Assembly (NCBI GenBank): GCA_050049775.1
Contig: JASFVP010000006.1
Coordinates: forward strand, 1 to 64,000
DNA length: 64,000 nt
Reading direction: 5' to 3'
Origin: JABDQZ01 sp050049775
GTDB taxonomy: Bacteria; Pseudomonadota; Gammaproteobacteria; Chromatiales; Chromatiaceae
In this document: one piece after another, positions 35,138 to 44,196 of the stretch
How the letters are laid out: each line of letters begins with the position of its first letter
How positions within the stretch are numbered: position 1 is the first letter of the stretch
Made by a program: the position numbers and the translations under genes
Notes under the pieces: model-generated
What the model was told of the DNA's origin: nothing
Databases searched by the model: none
What the model saw: the letters and a program-made list of their open reading frames with translations, nothing else

Positions 35138-36010
35138 TCAGTGGATTAAACCCAGATCGTGCAAATCGTCGCGTAAATCATCGAGGTCCAGGTCGGTGAT
35201 GCCAAGATATTTCAGTAAGACGGGTTTGATGTGTTCGAACTCGTGATCAACGGATTGCTGCCCCAGCGCCCGAAAACTGCCGCACAAATGGGAGGCAATT
35301 TTGAGGACGGCCAGCAGGTTTTTCTTGACGGAGTCGGTCTGGCGATTTTCAGCGAAGATGTCCTCGGCCTTGTGATGTTCGGCAATGGTTTCACAAAGAT
35401 AGGCCGGCAGTTTCCAGGATTTCGCCACGTAATAGCCAAGTACTGCATGGTTGGTGGAGAAGGCATTGTTTTCGATCTCGGTGATGCGCTCCCGGGATTG
35501 GGCATAGGCCTGTTCCAGGGTTTCAAAATAATTTTCAAAGCGCATGCACATCAAGGGAATGCCGCAATTGTGAAACAGGCCGACGCTGTAGGCTTCGTCG
35601 GGAGAAACCACGGTCAGTTTTTTGGAAATCGCGACACTGGCCGAGGCAACGTCCATTGCGTTATCCCAGAAGCCATTGAGCTGCTCGATCTTGTCGTTCG
35701 ACAAGGTGGTGCGGATCGAAACCGCGTTGACGATATTGATGATGCTGTTGATGCCAAGCAGGTTGATCGCCTGGGTGATCGAAGTGATCTTGTTGCGCAG
35801 GCCGAAAAACGAAGAATTGACGGCCTTCAACACCCAGCCGGACAGACCGATGTCGCGCGAAATCAGCTTGGCGACATTGTCGAGATCAAAATCCGGGCTG
35901 GCAGTTTCCATCTGGATGTCGACCATGATTTGCGGCTGCGGCGGTATTTTGATGCCTTGCAGCAAGGTTTCGAGATTTTGTGAATCCAGATTTTCGGCGG
36001 CTTCGCTCAT
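35138..36010 (-). CDS. HDOD domain signal-transduction protein
   Basis: HDOD proteins are HD-related regulatory proteins of signalling pathways, usually without proven phosphohydrolase activity. The chosen start (MSEAAENLDSQN) gives 290 residues; an open extension to 36160 has no conserved features. The HDOD core runs from about residue 15 to 215, with LISRDIGLSGWVLKAVNSSFFG, the INLLG helix, FWDNAMDVA, and GLFHNCGIPLM followed by NHAVLGYYVAKSW. There is no fused output domain. It lies 120 bp upstream of the DUF3581 gene on the same strand. Confidence 0.85.
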   Translation of the reverse strand: MSEAAENLDSQNLETLLQGIKIPPQPQIMVDIQMETASPDFDLDNVAKLISRDIGLSGWVLKAVNSSFFGLRNKITSITQAINLLGINSIINIVNAVSIRTTLSNDKIEQLNGFWDNAMDVASASVAISKKLTVVSPDEAYSVGLFHNCGIPLMCMRFENYFETLEQAYAQSRERITEIENNAFSTNHAVLGYYVAKSWKLPAYLCETIAEHHKAEDIFAENRQTDSVKKNLLAVLKIASHLCGSFRALGQQSVDHEFEHIKPVLLKYLGITDLDLDDLRDDLHDLGLIH

Positions 36011-36212
36011 GCGGTGGCTACTCCGGTCGGTTGTTCTCCCGGTTGTATCGGCCCCGGCCGAATTTCCTGAATTCAATAAATTCCCATGTTTGCAGTGGTT
36101 GCCAATCCGGGGAAGCCGCTCGGCGGCTGTATTTGTTGTGGATTTTTGGCAAGGAGGCAATTAAGGTAGGTCTGATGCCTGCTTGTTGTATAGAATAGGC
36201 CTTTGTTTTTCT

Positions 36213-36284
36213 GGTCATTTGGCCGCGTCGACAGAAGTTTCTGGTGTAGACAACATCTACGGGTCACGCACCGGCGGGATGACC
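36213..36284 (+). other. Candidate structured RNA leader of glyA
   Basis: The 304 bp between the HDOD gene and glyA contain a set of nested inverted repeats: GGTCAT (36213-36218) with ATGACC (36279-36284) as an outer stem, and inside it the hairpins CAGAA-GT-TTCTG (36232-36243) and GTAGA-CAACA-TCTAC (36246-36260), with a short GCGT/ACGC pairing possible. The outer stem ends 30 bases before the glyA ATG. The arrangement resembles a multi-branched regulatory leader but does not match a riboswitch class that I recognise. Confidence 0.35.
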
Positions 36285-36314
36285 ACAATTCGCCGTAACA
36301 ATTTGGAGAAAAAG

Positions 36315-37571
36315 ATGTTCAGCAAGTCCATGCAAATCAGCGGTTATGATGACGAACTCTGGGCCGCCATCCAGGCCGAGGAGAAACGTCAGGAAGAGCA
36401 CATCGAGCTGATTGCGTCCGAAAACTACACCAGTCCCCGCGTCATGCAGGCACAGGGTTCGGTATTGACCAACAAGTACGCCGAGGGTTATCCGCACAAA
36501 CGTTACTACGGTGGTTGTGAAAATGTCGACGTGGCTGAACAACTGGCGATCGATCGCGCCAAAAAACTGTTTGGTGCCGATTATGCCAATGTGCAACCGC
36601 ACTCCGGTTCACAGGCCAATGCCGCGGTCTACATGGCTTTGTGCAAGCCGGGCGACACCATCCTGGGCATGAGCCTGGCGCACGGCGGCCATCTCACCCA
36701 CGGTGCCAAACCGAACTTTTCCGGCAAACTTTACAATGCCATCCAGTATGGCCTGAATCCCGAGACCGGTGAAATTGATTACCACGAAGTGGAGAACTTG
36801 GCGCGCGAGCAAAAGCCGAAAATGATCATTGCCGGTTTTTCCGCCTATTCTCGCGTGGTCGACTGGCAGCGTTTCCGCGACATTGCCGATGAAGTCGGCG
36901 CCTACCTGTTTGTCGACATGGCGCACGTTGCCGGTCTGATCGCTGCTGGTGAATACCCGAGCCCGGTGCAGATTGCCGATGTTACCACCACCACGACGCA
37001 CAAGACCTTGCGCGGCCCGCGTGGCGGTCTGATTCTCGCCAAGTCCAATCCGGATATCGAGAAAAAACTCAACTCGCTGGTATTCCCCGGCACCCAGGGC
37101 GGCCCGCTGATGCACGTTATCGCCGCCAAGGCCGTCGCGTTCAAGGAAGCCATGGAAGACGATTTCATCAGTTACCAGAAACTGGTCAAGAAAAACGCCC
37201 AGGTAATGGCCGATGTGTTCATGCAACGTGGTTATGACGTGGTTTCCAAAGGCACTGATGACCACCTGTTCCTGGTCAGCTTCATCGAAGCCGGCCTGAC
37301 CGGTAAGGATGTCGATGCCTGGCTGGGCGACGCCAACATCACGGTCAACAAAAACGCCGTACCCAACGATCCGCAGTCGCCGTTTGTCACTTCCGGTATT
37401 CGCATCGGTACGCCGGCGATTACCACGCGTGGCTTTGACGAAGCCGACAGCAAGGAGCTGGCCAACTGGATGTGCGACGTGATCGACAGCCGTGGCGACC
37501 AGGGCGTGATCGACGCGGTAAAACAAAAGGTGTTGGCGATTTGTGCCCAGCATCCTGTCTATGCCGACTGA
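36315..37571 (+). CDS. glyA: Serine hydroxymethyltransferase
   Basis: GlyA converts serine and tetrahydrofolate to glycine and methylene-tetrahydrofolate, the main one-carbon source. The start at 36315 gives 418 residues, the family length, and has a GGAG ribosome site 6 bases before; the frame is open further upstream but that part is not family-like. The PLP lysine is Lys230 in TTTTHKTLRGPRGG, and the ELIASENYTS start motif is clear. nrdR follows after 27 bp. Confidence 0.98.
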   Translation: MFSKSMQISGYDDELWAAIQAEEKRQEEHIELIASENYTSPRVMQAQGSVLTNKYAEGYPHKRYYGGCENVDVAEQLAIDRAKKLFGADYANVQPHSGSQANAAVYMALCKPGDTILGMSLAHGGHLTHGAKPNFSGKLYNAIQYGLNPETGEIDYHEVENLAREQKPKMIIAGFSAYSRVVDWQRFRDIADEVGAYLFVDMAHVAGLIAAGEYPSPVQIADVTTTTTHKTLRGPRGGLILAKSNPDIEKKLNSLVFPGTQGGPLMHVIAAKAVAFKEAMEDDFISYQKLVKKNAQVMADVFMQRGYDVVSKGTDDHLFLVSFIEAGLTGKDVDAWLGDANITVNKNAVPNDPQSPFVTSGIRIGTPAITTRGFDEADSKELANWMCDVIDSRGDQGVIDAVKQKVLAICAQHPVYAD

Positions 37572-37598
37572 CGGCTAATCGCAAAGAGGGTTGCGACG

Positions 37599-38105
37599 AT
37601 GCGTTGTCCGTTTTGTGGCGCACAGGATACCAAGGTAGTGGATTCGAGGCTGGCCAGTGAAGGCGACCAGGTGCGGCGCCGGCGCGCCTGTTCGGTGTGC
37701 AATGAACGTTTCACCACCTACGAAACCGTCGAACTGAACCTGCCGCGTGTGGTCAAGTCGGACGGCAGTCGCGTGCCGTTTGATGGCCGCAAGTTGCGCG
37801 CCGGCATTTTGCGCGCGTTGGAAAAACGTCCGGTCAGCACCGACCAGGTCGAGATCGGCATCAATCACATCACGCGCAAGCTGGTGGCCAAGGGAGATAC
37901 CGAAGTGCCGTCGCGCGAAATCGGCGAACTGGTCATGGAAGAACTGCGCCGGCTGGATCAGGTCGCCTATGTGCGCTTTGCCTCGGTGTATCGCAGCTTT
38001 GAAGACGTCAACGCGTTTCGCGAGGAAATCGAGAAGCTGGAAAAACAGCCGACTCCGGAGGTGCGACGCAAACAGCTGGACCTGCTCGGTGGTGATGAAG
38101 ATTGA
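37599..38105 (+). CDS. nrdR: Transcriptional repressor NrdR
   Basis: NrdR represses ribonucleotide reductase genes in response to dATP/ATP. The 168-residue protein has a zinc ribbon (Cys3, Cys6, Cys31, Cys34) and an ATP-cone domain at about 49-139. A GAGG ribosome site precedes the ATG. Its stop codon overlaps the TTG start of ribD, placing it at the head of the riboflavin operon, a normal arrangement. Confidence 0.97.
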   Translation: MRCPFCGAQDTKVVDSRLASEGDQVRRRRACSVCNERFTTYETVELNLPRVVKSDGSRVPFDGRKLRAGILRALEKRPVSTDQVEIGINHITRKLVAKGDTEVPSREIGELVMEELRRLDQVAYVRFASVYRSFEDVNAFREEIEKLEKQPTPEVRRKQLDLLGGDED

Positions 38106-39229
38106 CCGGCTCGTTCAGCAGTTCGGATTATGCGTTTATGGCGCGGGCGATTCGCCTGGCCTGGCGCGGTAAGTACACCACCCATCCCAACCCGCGCGTC
38201 GGCTGCGTGCTGGTCAAGTCCGGCGAGATCATCGGCGAGGGCTACCATCGCAAGGCCGGTGAAGCACACGCCGAACGCAATGCACTGGCCGCTGCCGGTG
38301 AAGCGGCCGTCGGTAGTACGGCGTATGTCACGCTCGAACCCTGTTCCCATCACGGCCGCACGCCGCCGTGCAGCGAGGCACTGATCGAGTCCAGGGTCAG
38401 CCGCGTGGTTATAGCTATGACCGATCCTAATCCACTGGTATCCGGTAGTGGCATCGAACAGTTGCAGGCGGCCGGTATCGAAGTAGAGACCGGTTTGCTC
38501 GAAGCACAGGCGCGAGCGCTCAATCCAGGGTTTATCAAACGCATGGAACAGGGCCTGCCATGGCTGCAGTGCAAACTCGCGGCCAGCCTGGACGGCCGTA
38601 CCGCCATGGCTTCGGGTGAAAGCAAATGGATCAGCTCGGATCATTCACGCCAGGATGTACAGCGCCTGCGTGCCCGGGCTTCAGCAATTCTCACCGGTGT
38701 CGGTACCGTACTGGCGGATGACCCTTCGCTTAATGTGCGTCTGGATCACCAGCAGTTACAGATCGATGCGGATCTCGGCGTGCGCCAGCCGTTGCGCGTG
38801 ATTCTGGACGCCTCATTGCAGACACCGCCGGATGCAAAAATTTTACAGCTTCCCGGCGCCAGCCTGATATTCTGCGATGCCGCGCTGACGCACGATCCAC
38901 AGCGCTATGCGGCAACCGATACGCCAGTGGTGCCGGTTAGCGCCGTAGACGGTCGACTCGATCTGGAACAAGTGCTGCGGCACCTGGCATCACTCGGCAT
39001 CAACGAAGTGTTGCTGGAAAGTGGCGCCACGCTGGCCGGGCAGGCGCTGGCTGAAGGGCTGGTGGATGAGTTGGTGCTGTATCTGGCGCCGCATCTCATG
39101 GGCAGTGATGCGCGTGGCCTGTTTCATCTGCCGGGACTGGAACAGATGCAGCAACGCAAGTCGCTGCACATCATTGATGAACGTCGTTTCGGTGACGATC
39201 TCAGAATCACCGCAACGCTGAGTAACTAA
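38102..39229 (+). CDS. ribD: Bifunctional riboflavin biosynthesis protein RibD (deaminase/reductase)
   Basis: RibD performs the second and third steps of riboflavin synthesis. The 375-residue protein has the N-terminal zinc deaminase (HAERNAL with the catalytic Glu, CSHHGRTPPC zinc ligands) and the C-terminal NADPH reductase (KLAASLDGRTA, VLLESGATLAGQAL). The start is a TTG overlapping the nrdR stop; an ATG twelve codons later would cut conserved N-terminal residues. It belongs to the ribD-ribE-ribBX-ribH run. Confidence 0.96.
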   Translation: MTGSFSSSDYAFMARAIRLAWRGKYTTHPNPRVGCVLVKSGEIIGEGYHRKAGEAHAERNALAAAGEAAVGSTAYVTLEPCSHHGRTPPCSEALIESRVSRVVIAMTDPNPLVSGSGIEQLQAAGIEVETGLLEAQARALNPGFIKRMEQGLPWLQCKLAASLDGRTAMASGESKWISSDHSRQDVQRLRARASAILTGVGTVLADDPSLNVRLDHQQLQIDADLGVRQPLRVILDASLQTPPDAKILQLPGASLIFCDAALTHDPQRYAATDTPVVPVSAVDGRLDLEQVLRHLASLGINEVLLESGATLAGQALAEGLVDELVLYLAPHLMGSDARGLFHLPGLEQMQQRKSLHIIDERRFGDDLRITATLSN

Positions 39230-39242
39230 TTCGGGAAGTATT

Positions 39243-39908
39243 ATGTTTACAGGCATTATTCAATCCATCGGCAGCGTTGTATCGCTGCAGCAAAAAGGCG
39301 GTGATGTCCGCCTTCAACTGAAAGCCGGCAAGCTCGATATGACCGATGTCGCACTCGGTGACAGCATCGCGGTCAACGGCGTGTGTCTGACGGTGATCGA
39401 GCTGTCTGCTGACAGTTTTACAGCCGATGTGTCACGTGAAACCTTGAGCCTGACTTCTCTCGGCAACCTGAGTACCGGCAGCCAGGTCAATCTGGAAAAG
39501 GCATTGACCTTGTCGACCCGTCTTGGTGGTCACATGGTCAGCGGTCATGTCGACGGCCTTGGCGAGATACTCGAGCGCCGCGACGATGCGCGTTCCATCT
39601 GGTTTCGCGTCGCCGCACCAGAGCCATTGGCGCGTTACATCGTGCACAAGGGCTCCATCACCGTGGACGGCACCAGCCTGACCGTGAACGCGGTCAACGG
39701 CAATGAATTCGAACTCAACATCGTGCCGCACACGCTGCAGGAAACCATCATGAGTGGTTATGCGCCAGGCACCAAGGTCAATCTGGAAGTCGACCTGATT
39801 GCGCGTTATCTGGAGCGTTTACTGCTCGGTGACAGCGCTGCAGAGAAAAACAAAGGGGCCGAAGGCATCACGATGGAATCGCTGGCGCGCGCTGGCTTTA
39901 CCGACTGA
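39243..39908 (+). CDS. ribE: Riboflavin synthase alpha subunit
   Basis: Riboflavin synthase dismutates two molecules of lumazine to riboflavin in the last step of the pathway. The 221-residue protein consists of two tandem lumazine-binding repeats, beginning MFTGIIQ and continuing through VNGVCLTV and GHMVSGHVDG in repeat one and DGTSLTVN in repeat two. It follows ribD after 13 bp. Confidence 0.96.
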   Translation: MFTGIIQSIGSVVSLQQKGGDVRLQLKAGKLDMTDVALGDSIAVNGVCLTVIELSADSFTADVSRETLSLTSLGNLSTGSQVNLEKALTLSTRLGGHMVSGHVDGLGEILERRDDARSIWFRVAAPEPLARYIVHKGSITVDGTSLTVNAVNGNEFELNIVPHTLQETIMSGYAPGTKVNLEVDLIARYLERLLLGDSAAEKNKGAEGITMESLARAGFTD

Positions 39909-39988
39909 AGCGGCTGAAATACTGCTTGTGAGCCGGCAAAGTTTGCTACAATCGCGCTCTTTATTCGGCAGTGCGGTGTAATCCAGCT

Positions 39989-41116
39989 ATGGAACTCAAT
40001 TCCACAGAAGAAATTATCGAAGACCTGCGCCAGGGCAAGATGGTCGTGATCATGGACGACGAGGACCGTGAGAACGAAGGCGATCTGCTCATGGCGGCCG
40101 AACTGGTGACACCGCAAGCGATCAATTTCATGGCCAAGTACGGCCGCGGCCTGATCTGCCTGACCCTGACCAAGGAACGCTGCCAGCAGTTGCGCCTGCC
40201 GCTCATGGTCAACGAAAACGACCAGATCCAGGCGACCAACTTCACCATTTCCATCGAAGCCGCGGAAGGCGTTACTACTGGCATTTCAGCGGCCGACCGC
40301 GCCACCACAATCCAGGCGGCGGTCAAGGCGGACGCCATGCCGCAGGACATTGTCCAGCCAGGCCATATTTTCCCGCTCATGGCGCAACCCGGTGGTGTGC
40401 TGGTACGTGCTGGCCATACCGAAGCCGGATGCGATCTGGCGCGCCTGGCCGGGCTGGGACCTGCGGCCGTGATTGTCGAAATTCTCAACGAAGACGGCAC
40501 CATGGCGCGGCGTCCGGATCTCGAGGTGTTCGCCCAACAACACGACCTGAAAATTGGCACCATTGCTGACCTGATTCACTATCGCGTGCGCAATGAAAAA
40601 ACCATTGAACGCGTCAGCGAGTGTCAACTGCCGACCGAACATGGCATGTTCCGCCTGATTGCGTTCCAGGATTGCATTGACAACGAAGTACATCTGGCTA
40701 TGGTCAAGGGAGACATCAAGGCGAATGAGCCGGTGCTGGTGCGCGTGCATGTGCAGAATACCCTGTGTGACCTGCTGTCAGCACGACGCGCCAATTGTGG
40801 CTGGCCACTGGATGCGGCGATTCAACAGGTTGCAGAAGCCGGCGAGGGCGTCATCGTGATTCTGCGCAATCACGACAGTTCACGCGAAATCGTACAACGC
40901 ATCGAGGAAGCCAAATGGCACGATGCCGATAAATCCGCATCAGAAAAGACGCAGCAAGGCCAGAGAGAGCTGCGTACCTACGGTGTCGGTGCGCAGATTC
41001 TGGCCGACCTCGGCGTACAGAAAATGAAGGTCATGAGTGCGCCGACCAATATGCACGGTCTGGCCGGCTTTGATCTGGAAGTGTCGGAATTCATCGGACT
41101 CAACAAACAGGATTAA
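39989..41116 (+). CDS. ribBX: 3,4-dihydroxy-2-butanone 4-phosphate synthase with degenerate GTP cyclohydrolase II domain (RibBX-type)
   Basis: The N-terminal RibB domain (about 1-200) is complete, with DDEDRENEGD and GHTEAGCDLARLAG, and makes the four-carbon precursor of riboflavin. The C-terminal region looks like RibA but lacks the zinc cysteine triad: where RibA has EC...LRCDCG this protein has VQ...RRANCG. The GRNIG region is also replaced (SSREIVQ). This matches the RibBX variant described in proteobacteria, so a separate ribA is expected elsewhere. ATG 39989 is chosen over an upstream GTG at 39971. No FMN riboswitch is visible in the 80-bp gap before it. Confidence 0.88.
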   Translation: MELNSTEEIIEDLRQGKMVVIMDDEDRENEGDLLMAAELVTPQAINFMAKYGRGLICLTLTKERCQQLRLPLMVNENDQIQATNFTISIEAAEGVTTGISAADRATTIQAAVKADAMPQDIVQPGHIFPLMAQPGGVLVRAGHTEAGCDLARLAGLGPAAVIVEILNEDGTMARRPDLEVFAQQHDLKIGTIADLIHYRVRNEKTIERVSECQLPTEHGMFRLIAFQDCIDNEVHLAMVKGDIKANEPVLVRVHVQNTLCDLLSARRANCGWPLDAAIQQVAEAGEGVIVILRNHDSSREIVQRIEEAKWHDADKSASEKTQQGQRELRTYGVGAQILADLGVQKMKVMSAPTNMHGLAGFDLEVSEFIGLNKQD

Positions 41117-41134
41117 ACAACGGGGATTCAGCTT

Positions 41135-41605
41135 ATGAGCATTAAACAGATTGAAGGTGGCTTGACGGTACAGAATGCATCTTTTTGCATTGTGGTGGCG
41201 CGCTGGAACAGCTTCGTCGTCAACAGCCTGGAAGCCGGCGCCATCGATACCCTGAAGCGTCATGGCGCGTCCGATGCCGACATCACCGTTGTGCGCGTGC
41301 CTGGCGCGTTTGAAATGCCACTGGCGCTCGAAAAAATCGCAGCCAGCGGCAAGTACGACGGGATTGTCGCGCTGGGCGCCGTTATCCGTGGCGGTACGCC
41401 GCATTTTGAATACGTTGCCGGTGAATGCGTCAAGGGCATGGCGCAGGTGACGCTGAAACATGGTGTGCCGATCGCCTTCGGTGTATTGACGGTTGATACC
41501 ATTGAACAGGCGATTGAACGTTCCGGCACCAAAGCCGGCAACAAGGGCGGCGAAGCGGCGGCCTCGACCATTGAAATGGTCAATCTGCTCAGAGCCATCG
41601 ACTGA
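41135..41605 (+). CDS. ribH: 6,7-dimethyl-8-ribityllumazine synthase
   Basis: RibH joins the products of RibB and RibD to form lumazine. The 156-residue protein has the family motifs VVARWNSFVVNSL, VPGAFEMPLA, ALGAVIRGGTPHFEYV, and FGVLTVDTIEQA followed by the GNKGGEAA phosphate loop. It lies between ribBX and nusB, with intergenic gaps of 18 and 29 bp. Confidence 0.97.
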   Translation: MSIKQIEGGLTVQNASFCIVVARWNSFVVNSLEAGAIDTLKRHGASDADITVVRVPGAFEMPLALEKIAASGKYDGIVALGAVIRGGTPHFEYVAGECVKGMAQVTLKHGVPIAFGVLTVDTIEQAIERSGTKAGNKGGEAAASTIEMVNLLRAID

Positions 41606-41634
41606 GCCTGTTATAGCTTACTGACTGAACCGCC

Positions 41635-42075
41635 ATGAGTAAAAAACGAAGCAAGGCCCGTGCGTTTGCATTGCAGGCGGTATACCAGTGGCAGATGTCG
41701 GATAACCAGATCAACGATATCATCAACCAGTTCCTGCTGGAAAACGACAGCAAAAGTTTCGAGAGCAAGTATTTTCAGGATTTACTGCGGGGCGTGGTCA
41801 CCAATCTCGATGATCTCGATGCCTTGCTGCAGCCACTGATCGACCGGCAGATCGAACAGGTGGATCCGGTCGAACGCGCAGTATTACGCCTCGGCGCCTA
41901 CGAACTCAAATTCCACCCGGAAATTCCCTACCGCGTCGTCATCAACGAAGCTGTCGAACTGGCCAAAACCTATGGTGCGGAAAAAGGCCACAAGTACGTC
42001 AATGGCGTCATCGACAAGCTGGCCCAGAGTCTCAGGTCAATTGAAGTCAACGCGCGGCGGCAGACCAGCAACTGA
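41635..42075 (+). CDS. nusB: Transcription antitermination protein NusB
   Basis: NusB, with NusE (S10), binds boxA RNA to prevent premature termination in rRNA operons. The 146-residue protein has the all-helical NusB fold signature: basic N-terminus with ARAFALQAVYQWQM, the LGAYELKFHPEIPYRVVINEAVELAK motif, and KYVNGVIDKLA. The ribH-nusB-thiL order is standard. Confidence 0.97.
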   Translation: MSKKRSKARAFALQAVYQWQMSDNQINDIINQFLLENDSKSFESKYFQDLLRGVVTNLDDLDALLQPLIDRQIEQVDPVERAVLRLGAYELKFHPEIPYRVVINEAVELAKTYGAEKGHKYVNGVIDKLAQSLRSIEVNARRQTSN

Positions 42076-42098
42076 TTTTCTGCGCACCGGCCCCGGCG

Positions 42099-43055
42099 AT
42101 GTCCCGTTCAGAATTCGAAATCATTGCCGCGTTTTTTGCGTCACTGACCCCGCAACGTGATGATGTCGTGCTTGGCATCGGTGACGATTGCGCTTTGCTG
42201 CAACCTCCGGCGGGTAAATTACTCGCTGTCAGCAGCGACACCCTGGTCGAAGGCGTGCATTTTTTCCCCGGCTGTGACGCCCATGCGTTGGGGCACAAGG
42301 CACTTGCCGTCAATCTCAGCGACCTGGCGGCCATGGGTGCAGAGCCAGCCTGGGTCAGCCTGGCGCTGACCTTGCCGGAAGCCGATGAAAACTGGCTGAG
42401 CGCGTTTGCGGCCGGTTTCCGGCAACTGGCCGAACAGCATCATGTCCAGCTGGTCGGCGGTGATACCACCAGAGGACCTCTGAGCATCAGCATCACCATT
42501 CAGGGTTTTGTGGCGCCGGACAAGGTGCTGCGCCGCAGCGGCGCACAAATCGGCGACCTGGTTTGTGTGACGGGTCAACTGGGTGGTGCAGCCCTGGCAG
42601 TGGAACTGATCAATGCCGGTATGTCGCTGCCCGATGACATACAGCAAAAACTGGATTACCCGGTTCCGCGCATTGCCGCAGGTCAGCAACTCGCACAGCA
42701 CGCCACCGCGGCGATTGATGTGTCGGATGGCCTGCTGGCGGACCTTGGCCACATCCTGCAGGCATCCGGTGCGGCCGCAGAGTTATCTGCCGCTGCCATG
42801 CCGATGCTGCCGGCCGTGCAGCATCAGGCGGAACAGCAAAGCCGCTGGGATTTGCCATTGAGTGGCGGCGATGATTACGAGCTGTGCTTTACCATCGCCC
42901 CGCAACATCAGTCGTGGTTGCTGCAGCTGGCCGAAAACCTAGATTGTCCGGTTACCGTGGTTGGCCACATTGTGCCGGGCGAGGGTATCAGTGTGACCTT
43001 GTCCGATGGCAGTCTCTGGCAGGGACACGCTGCAGGATATCAGCACTTCTCATGA
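42099..43055 (+). CDS. thiL: Thiamine-monophosphate kinase
   Basis: ThiL phosphorylates thiamine monophosphate to the active cofactor. The 318-residue protein shows the AIR-synthase-related fold: GIGDDCALLQP at the start, AVNLSDLAAMGAEP, GGDTTRGP and AIDVSDGLLADLGHIL, plus SGGDDYELCF. Its TGA overlaps the ATG of pgpA. Confidence 0.97.
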   Translation: MSRSEFEIIAAFFASLTPQRDDVVLGIGDDCALLQPPAGKLLAVSSDTLVEGVHFFPGCDAHALGHKALAVNLSDLAAMGAEPAWVSLALTLPEADENWLSAFAAGFRQLAEQHHVQLVGGDTTRGPLSISITIQGFVAPDKVLRRSGAQIGDLVCVTGQLGGAALAVELINAGMSLPDDIQQKLDYPVPRIAAGQQLAQHATAAIDVSDGLLADLGHILQASGAAAELSAAAMPMLPAVQHQAEQQSRWDLPLSGGDDYELCFTIAPQHQSWLLQLAENLDCPVTVVGHIVPGEGISVTLSDGSLWQGHAAGYQHFS

Positions 43056-43540
43056 AACCCGGGCCGAAACCTGATCTGTTGAATCCGCTGCATTTCCTTG
43101 CCTTCGGCTTCGGCAGTGGCCTGGCACCCAAAGCACCAGGCACTCTCGGCACGCTCGCGGCGGTGCCGCTGTACTGGTTTTTATCGCCGGCCGACTTGTA
43201 TTGGTATTTGCTGGTATGCGTGCTGGTCTTTGCGATCGGCGTGCCGATCTGCGGGCGCGCCTCAAGCGATCTCGGTGTGCACGACCACAGTGGCATTGTC
43301 TGGGACGAAATCGCCGGTTATTTCGTTACTATGATCGCCATACCACAGAGCCTTTTTTGGGCTACAGTTGGCTTTATGCTGTTTCGTCTGTTTGATATCT
43401 GGAAACCCTGGCCGATCAGCTGGCTGGATCGGCGTGTCAGTGGCGGTTTTGGTATTATGGTCGACGACCTGCTGGCGGGTTTGATGGCATGTGGACTGAT
43501 GCACTTGTTGCTGTATATGGAGATTACACCGCTGTGGTAA
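43052..43540 (+). CDS. pgpA: Phosphatidylglycerophosphatase A
   Basis: PgpA removes phosphate from phosphatidylglycerophosphate to form phosphatidylglycerol. The start at 43052 gives 162 residues and matches the family; the frame is open further upstream within thiL. It has the conserved GSGLAPKAPGTLGTL, VWDEIAGYFVT and DIWKPWPISWLDRRVSGGFGIMVDDLLAG segments and about four membrane helices. It ends the nrdR-to-pgpA run and overlaps the next gene by one base. Confidence 0.95.
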   Translation: MKPGPKPDLLNPLHFLAFGFGSGLAPKAPGTLGTLAAVPLYWFLSPADLYWYLLVCVLVFAIGVPICGRASSDLGVHDHSGIVWDEIAGYFVTMIAIPQSLFWATVGFMLFRLFDIWKPWPISWLDRRVSGGFGIMVDDLLAGLMACGLMHLLLYMEITPLW

Positions 43541-44193
43541 TGAAAAAATTCTGCCTGGTTCTATGTCTGGCTGCTCTCTGGCTGGTGAGTCTGCCCGTGA
43601 TGGCGGCGATCGATTTTCGTATCGTGGCGCTGTTTCCCGGGAAGGCGATGATTGAGCAGAACGGTAACAGTTTTGTGCTGTCGGTCGGCAAAAGCAAAAA
43701 CCGCATGACCTTGCTGGATACGGACACCTATGCACAGACGGCCACAATAGAAATTGACGGCAAGGCCGAAGTCTATGAAATCGGCCGCCATGTCGGCGGT
43801 GGTTATGCCACGCCGGAAAAGCGCGAAACCCGCATTCTCATGAACAATCGTGGCAGTTTTGTCACAAATGGCAGCATTAATGGCCAATCGGTGTATTTTT
43901 TGGTGGATACCGGTGCCAGCTCCATCACCATGAATGCCAGTCTGGCCAGACGTCTGGGCATCGACTACGAAACAAAGGGCCAGCCAGTGCTGGTCAATAC
44001 CGCCAGCGGCCGTGAAACAGGTCGTGCGGTCAAACTGGATTCAGCCAGTGTCGGACCAATCCAGGTCAGCAATGTGCGGGCGATTGTGCTGGAAAACGAA
44101 GGCCTCAGTATGACTCTGCTGGGCATGTCGTTCCTGAGTCAGATTGAGATTGAAAACCGCGCCAATATGATGGTGCTGCGGCAGAGTAATTAA
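43540..44193 (+). CDS. Secreted retropepsin-like aspartic protease
   Basis: The 217-residue protein has a signal peptide (MKKFCLVLCLAALWLVSLPVMAA) and a C-terminal single-lobe aspartic protease domain at about 100-215. The active-site motif FLVDTGASSITM at about residues 122-133 and the LGMSFL motif near the end fit the bacterial clan AA family, which acts as a dimer. The N-terminal half has no clear match. It starts at TAATG overlapping pgpA and converges on folE2 with 3 bp between. Confidence 0.85.
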   Translation: MKKFCLVLCLAALWLVSLPVMAAIDFRIVALFPGKAMIEQNGNSFVLSVGKSKNRMTLLDTDTYAQTATIEIDGKAEVYEIGRHVGGGYATPEKRETRILMNNRGSFVTNGSINGQSVYFLVDTGASSITMNASLARRLGIDYETKGQPVLVNTASGRETGRAVKLDSASVGPIQVSNVRAIVLENEGLSMTLLGMSFLSQIEIENRANMMVLRQSN

Positions 44194-44196
44194 TAA

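Noticed and set aside
35231..35983. 250-codon plus-strand frame opposite the HDOD gene
   Set aside because: The HDOD protein on the minus strand has clear family motifs; the opposing frame has none.
39909..39988. FMN riboswitch before ribBX
   Set aside because: The gap is only 80 bp and shows no RFN-type conserved sequences or nested stems.
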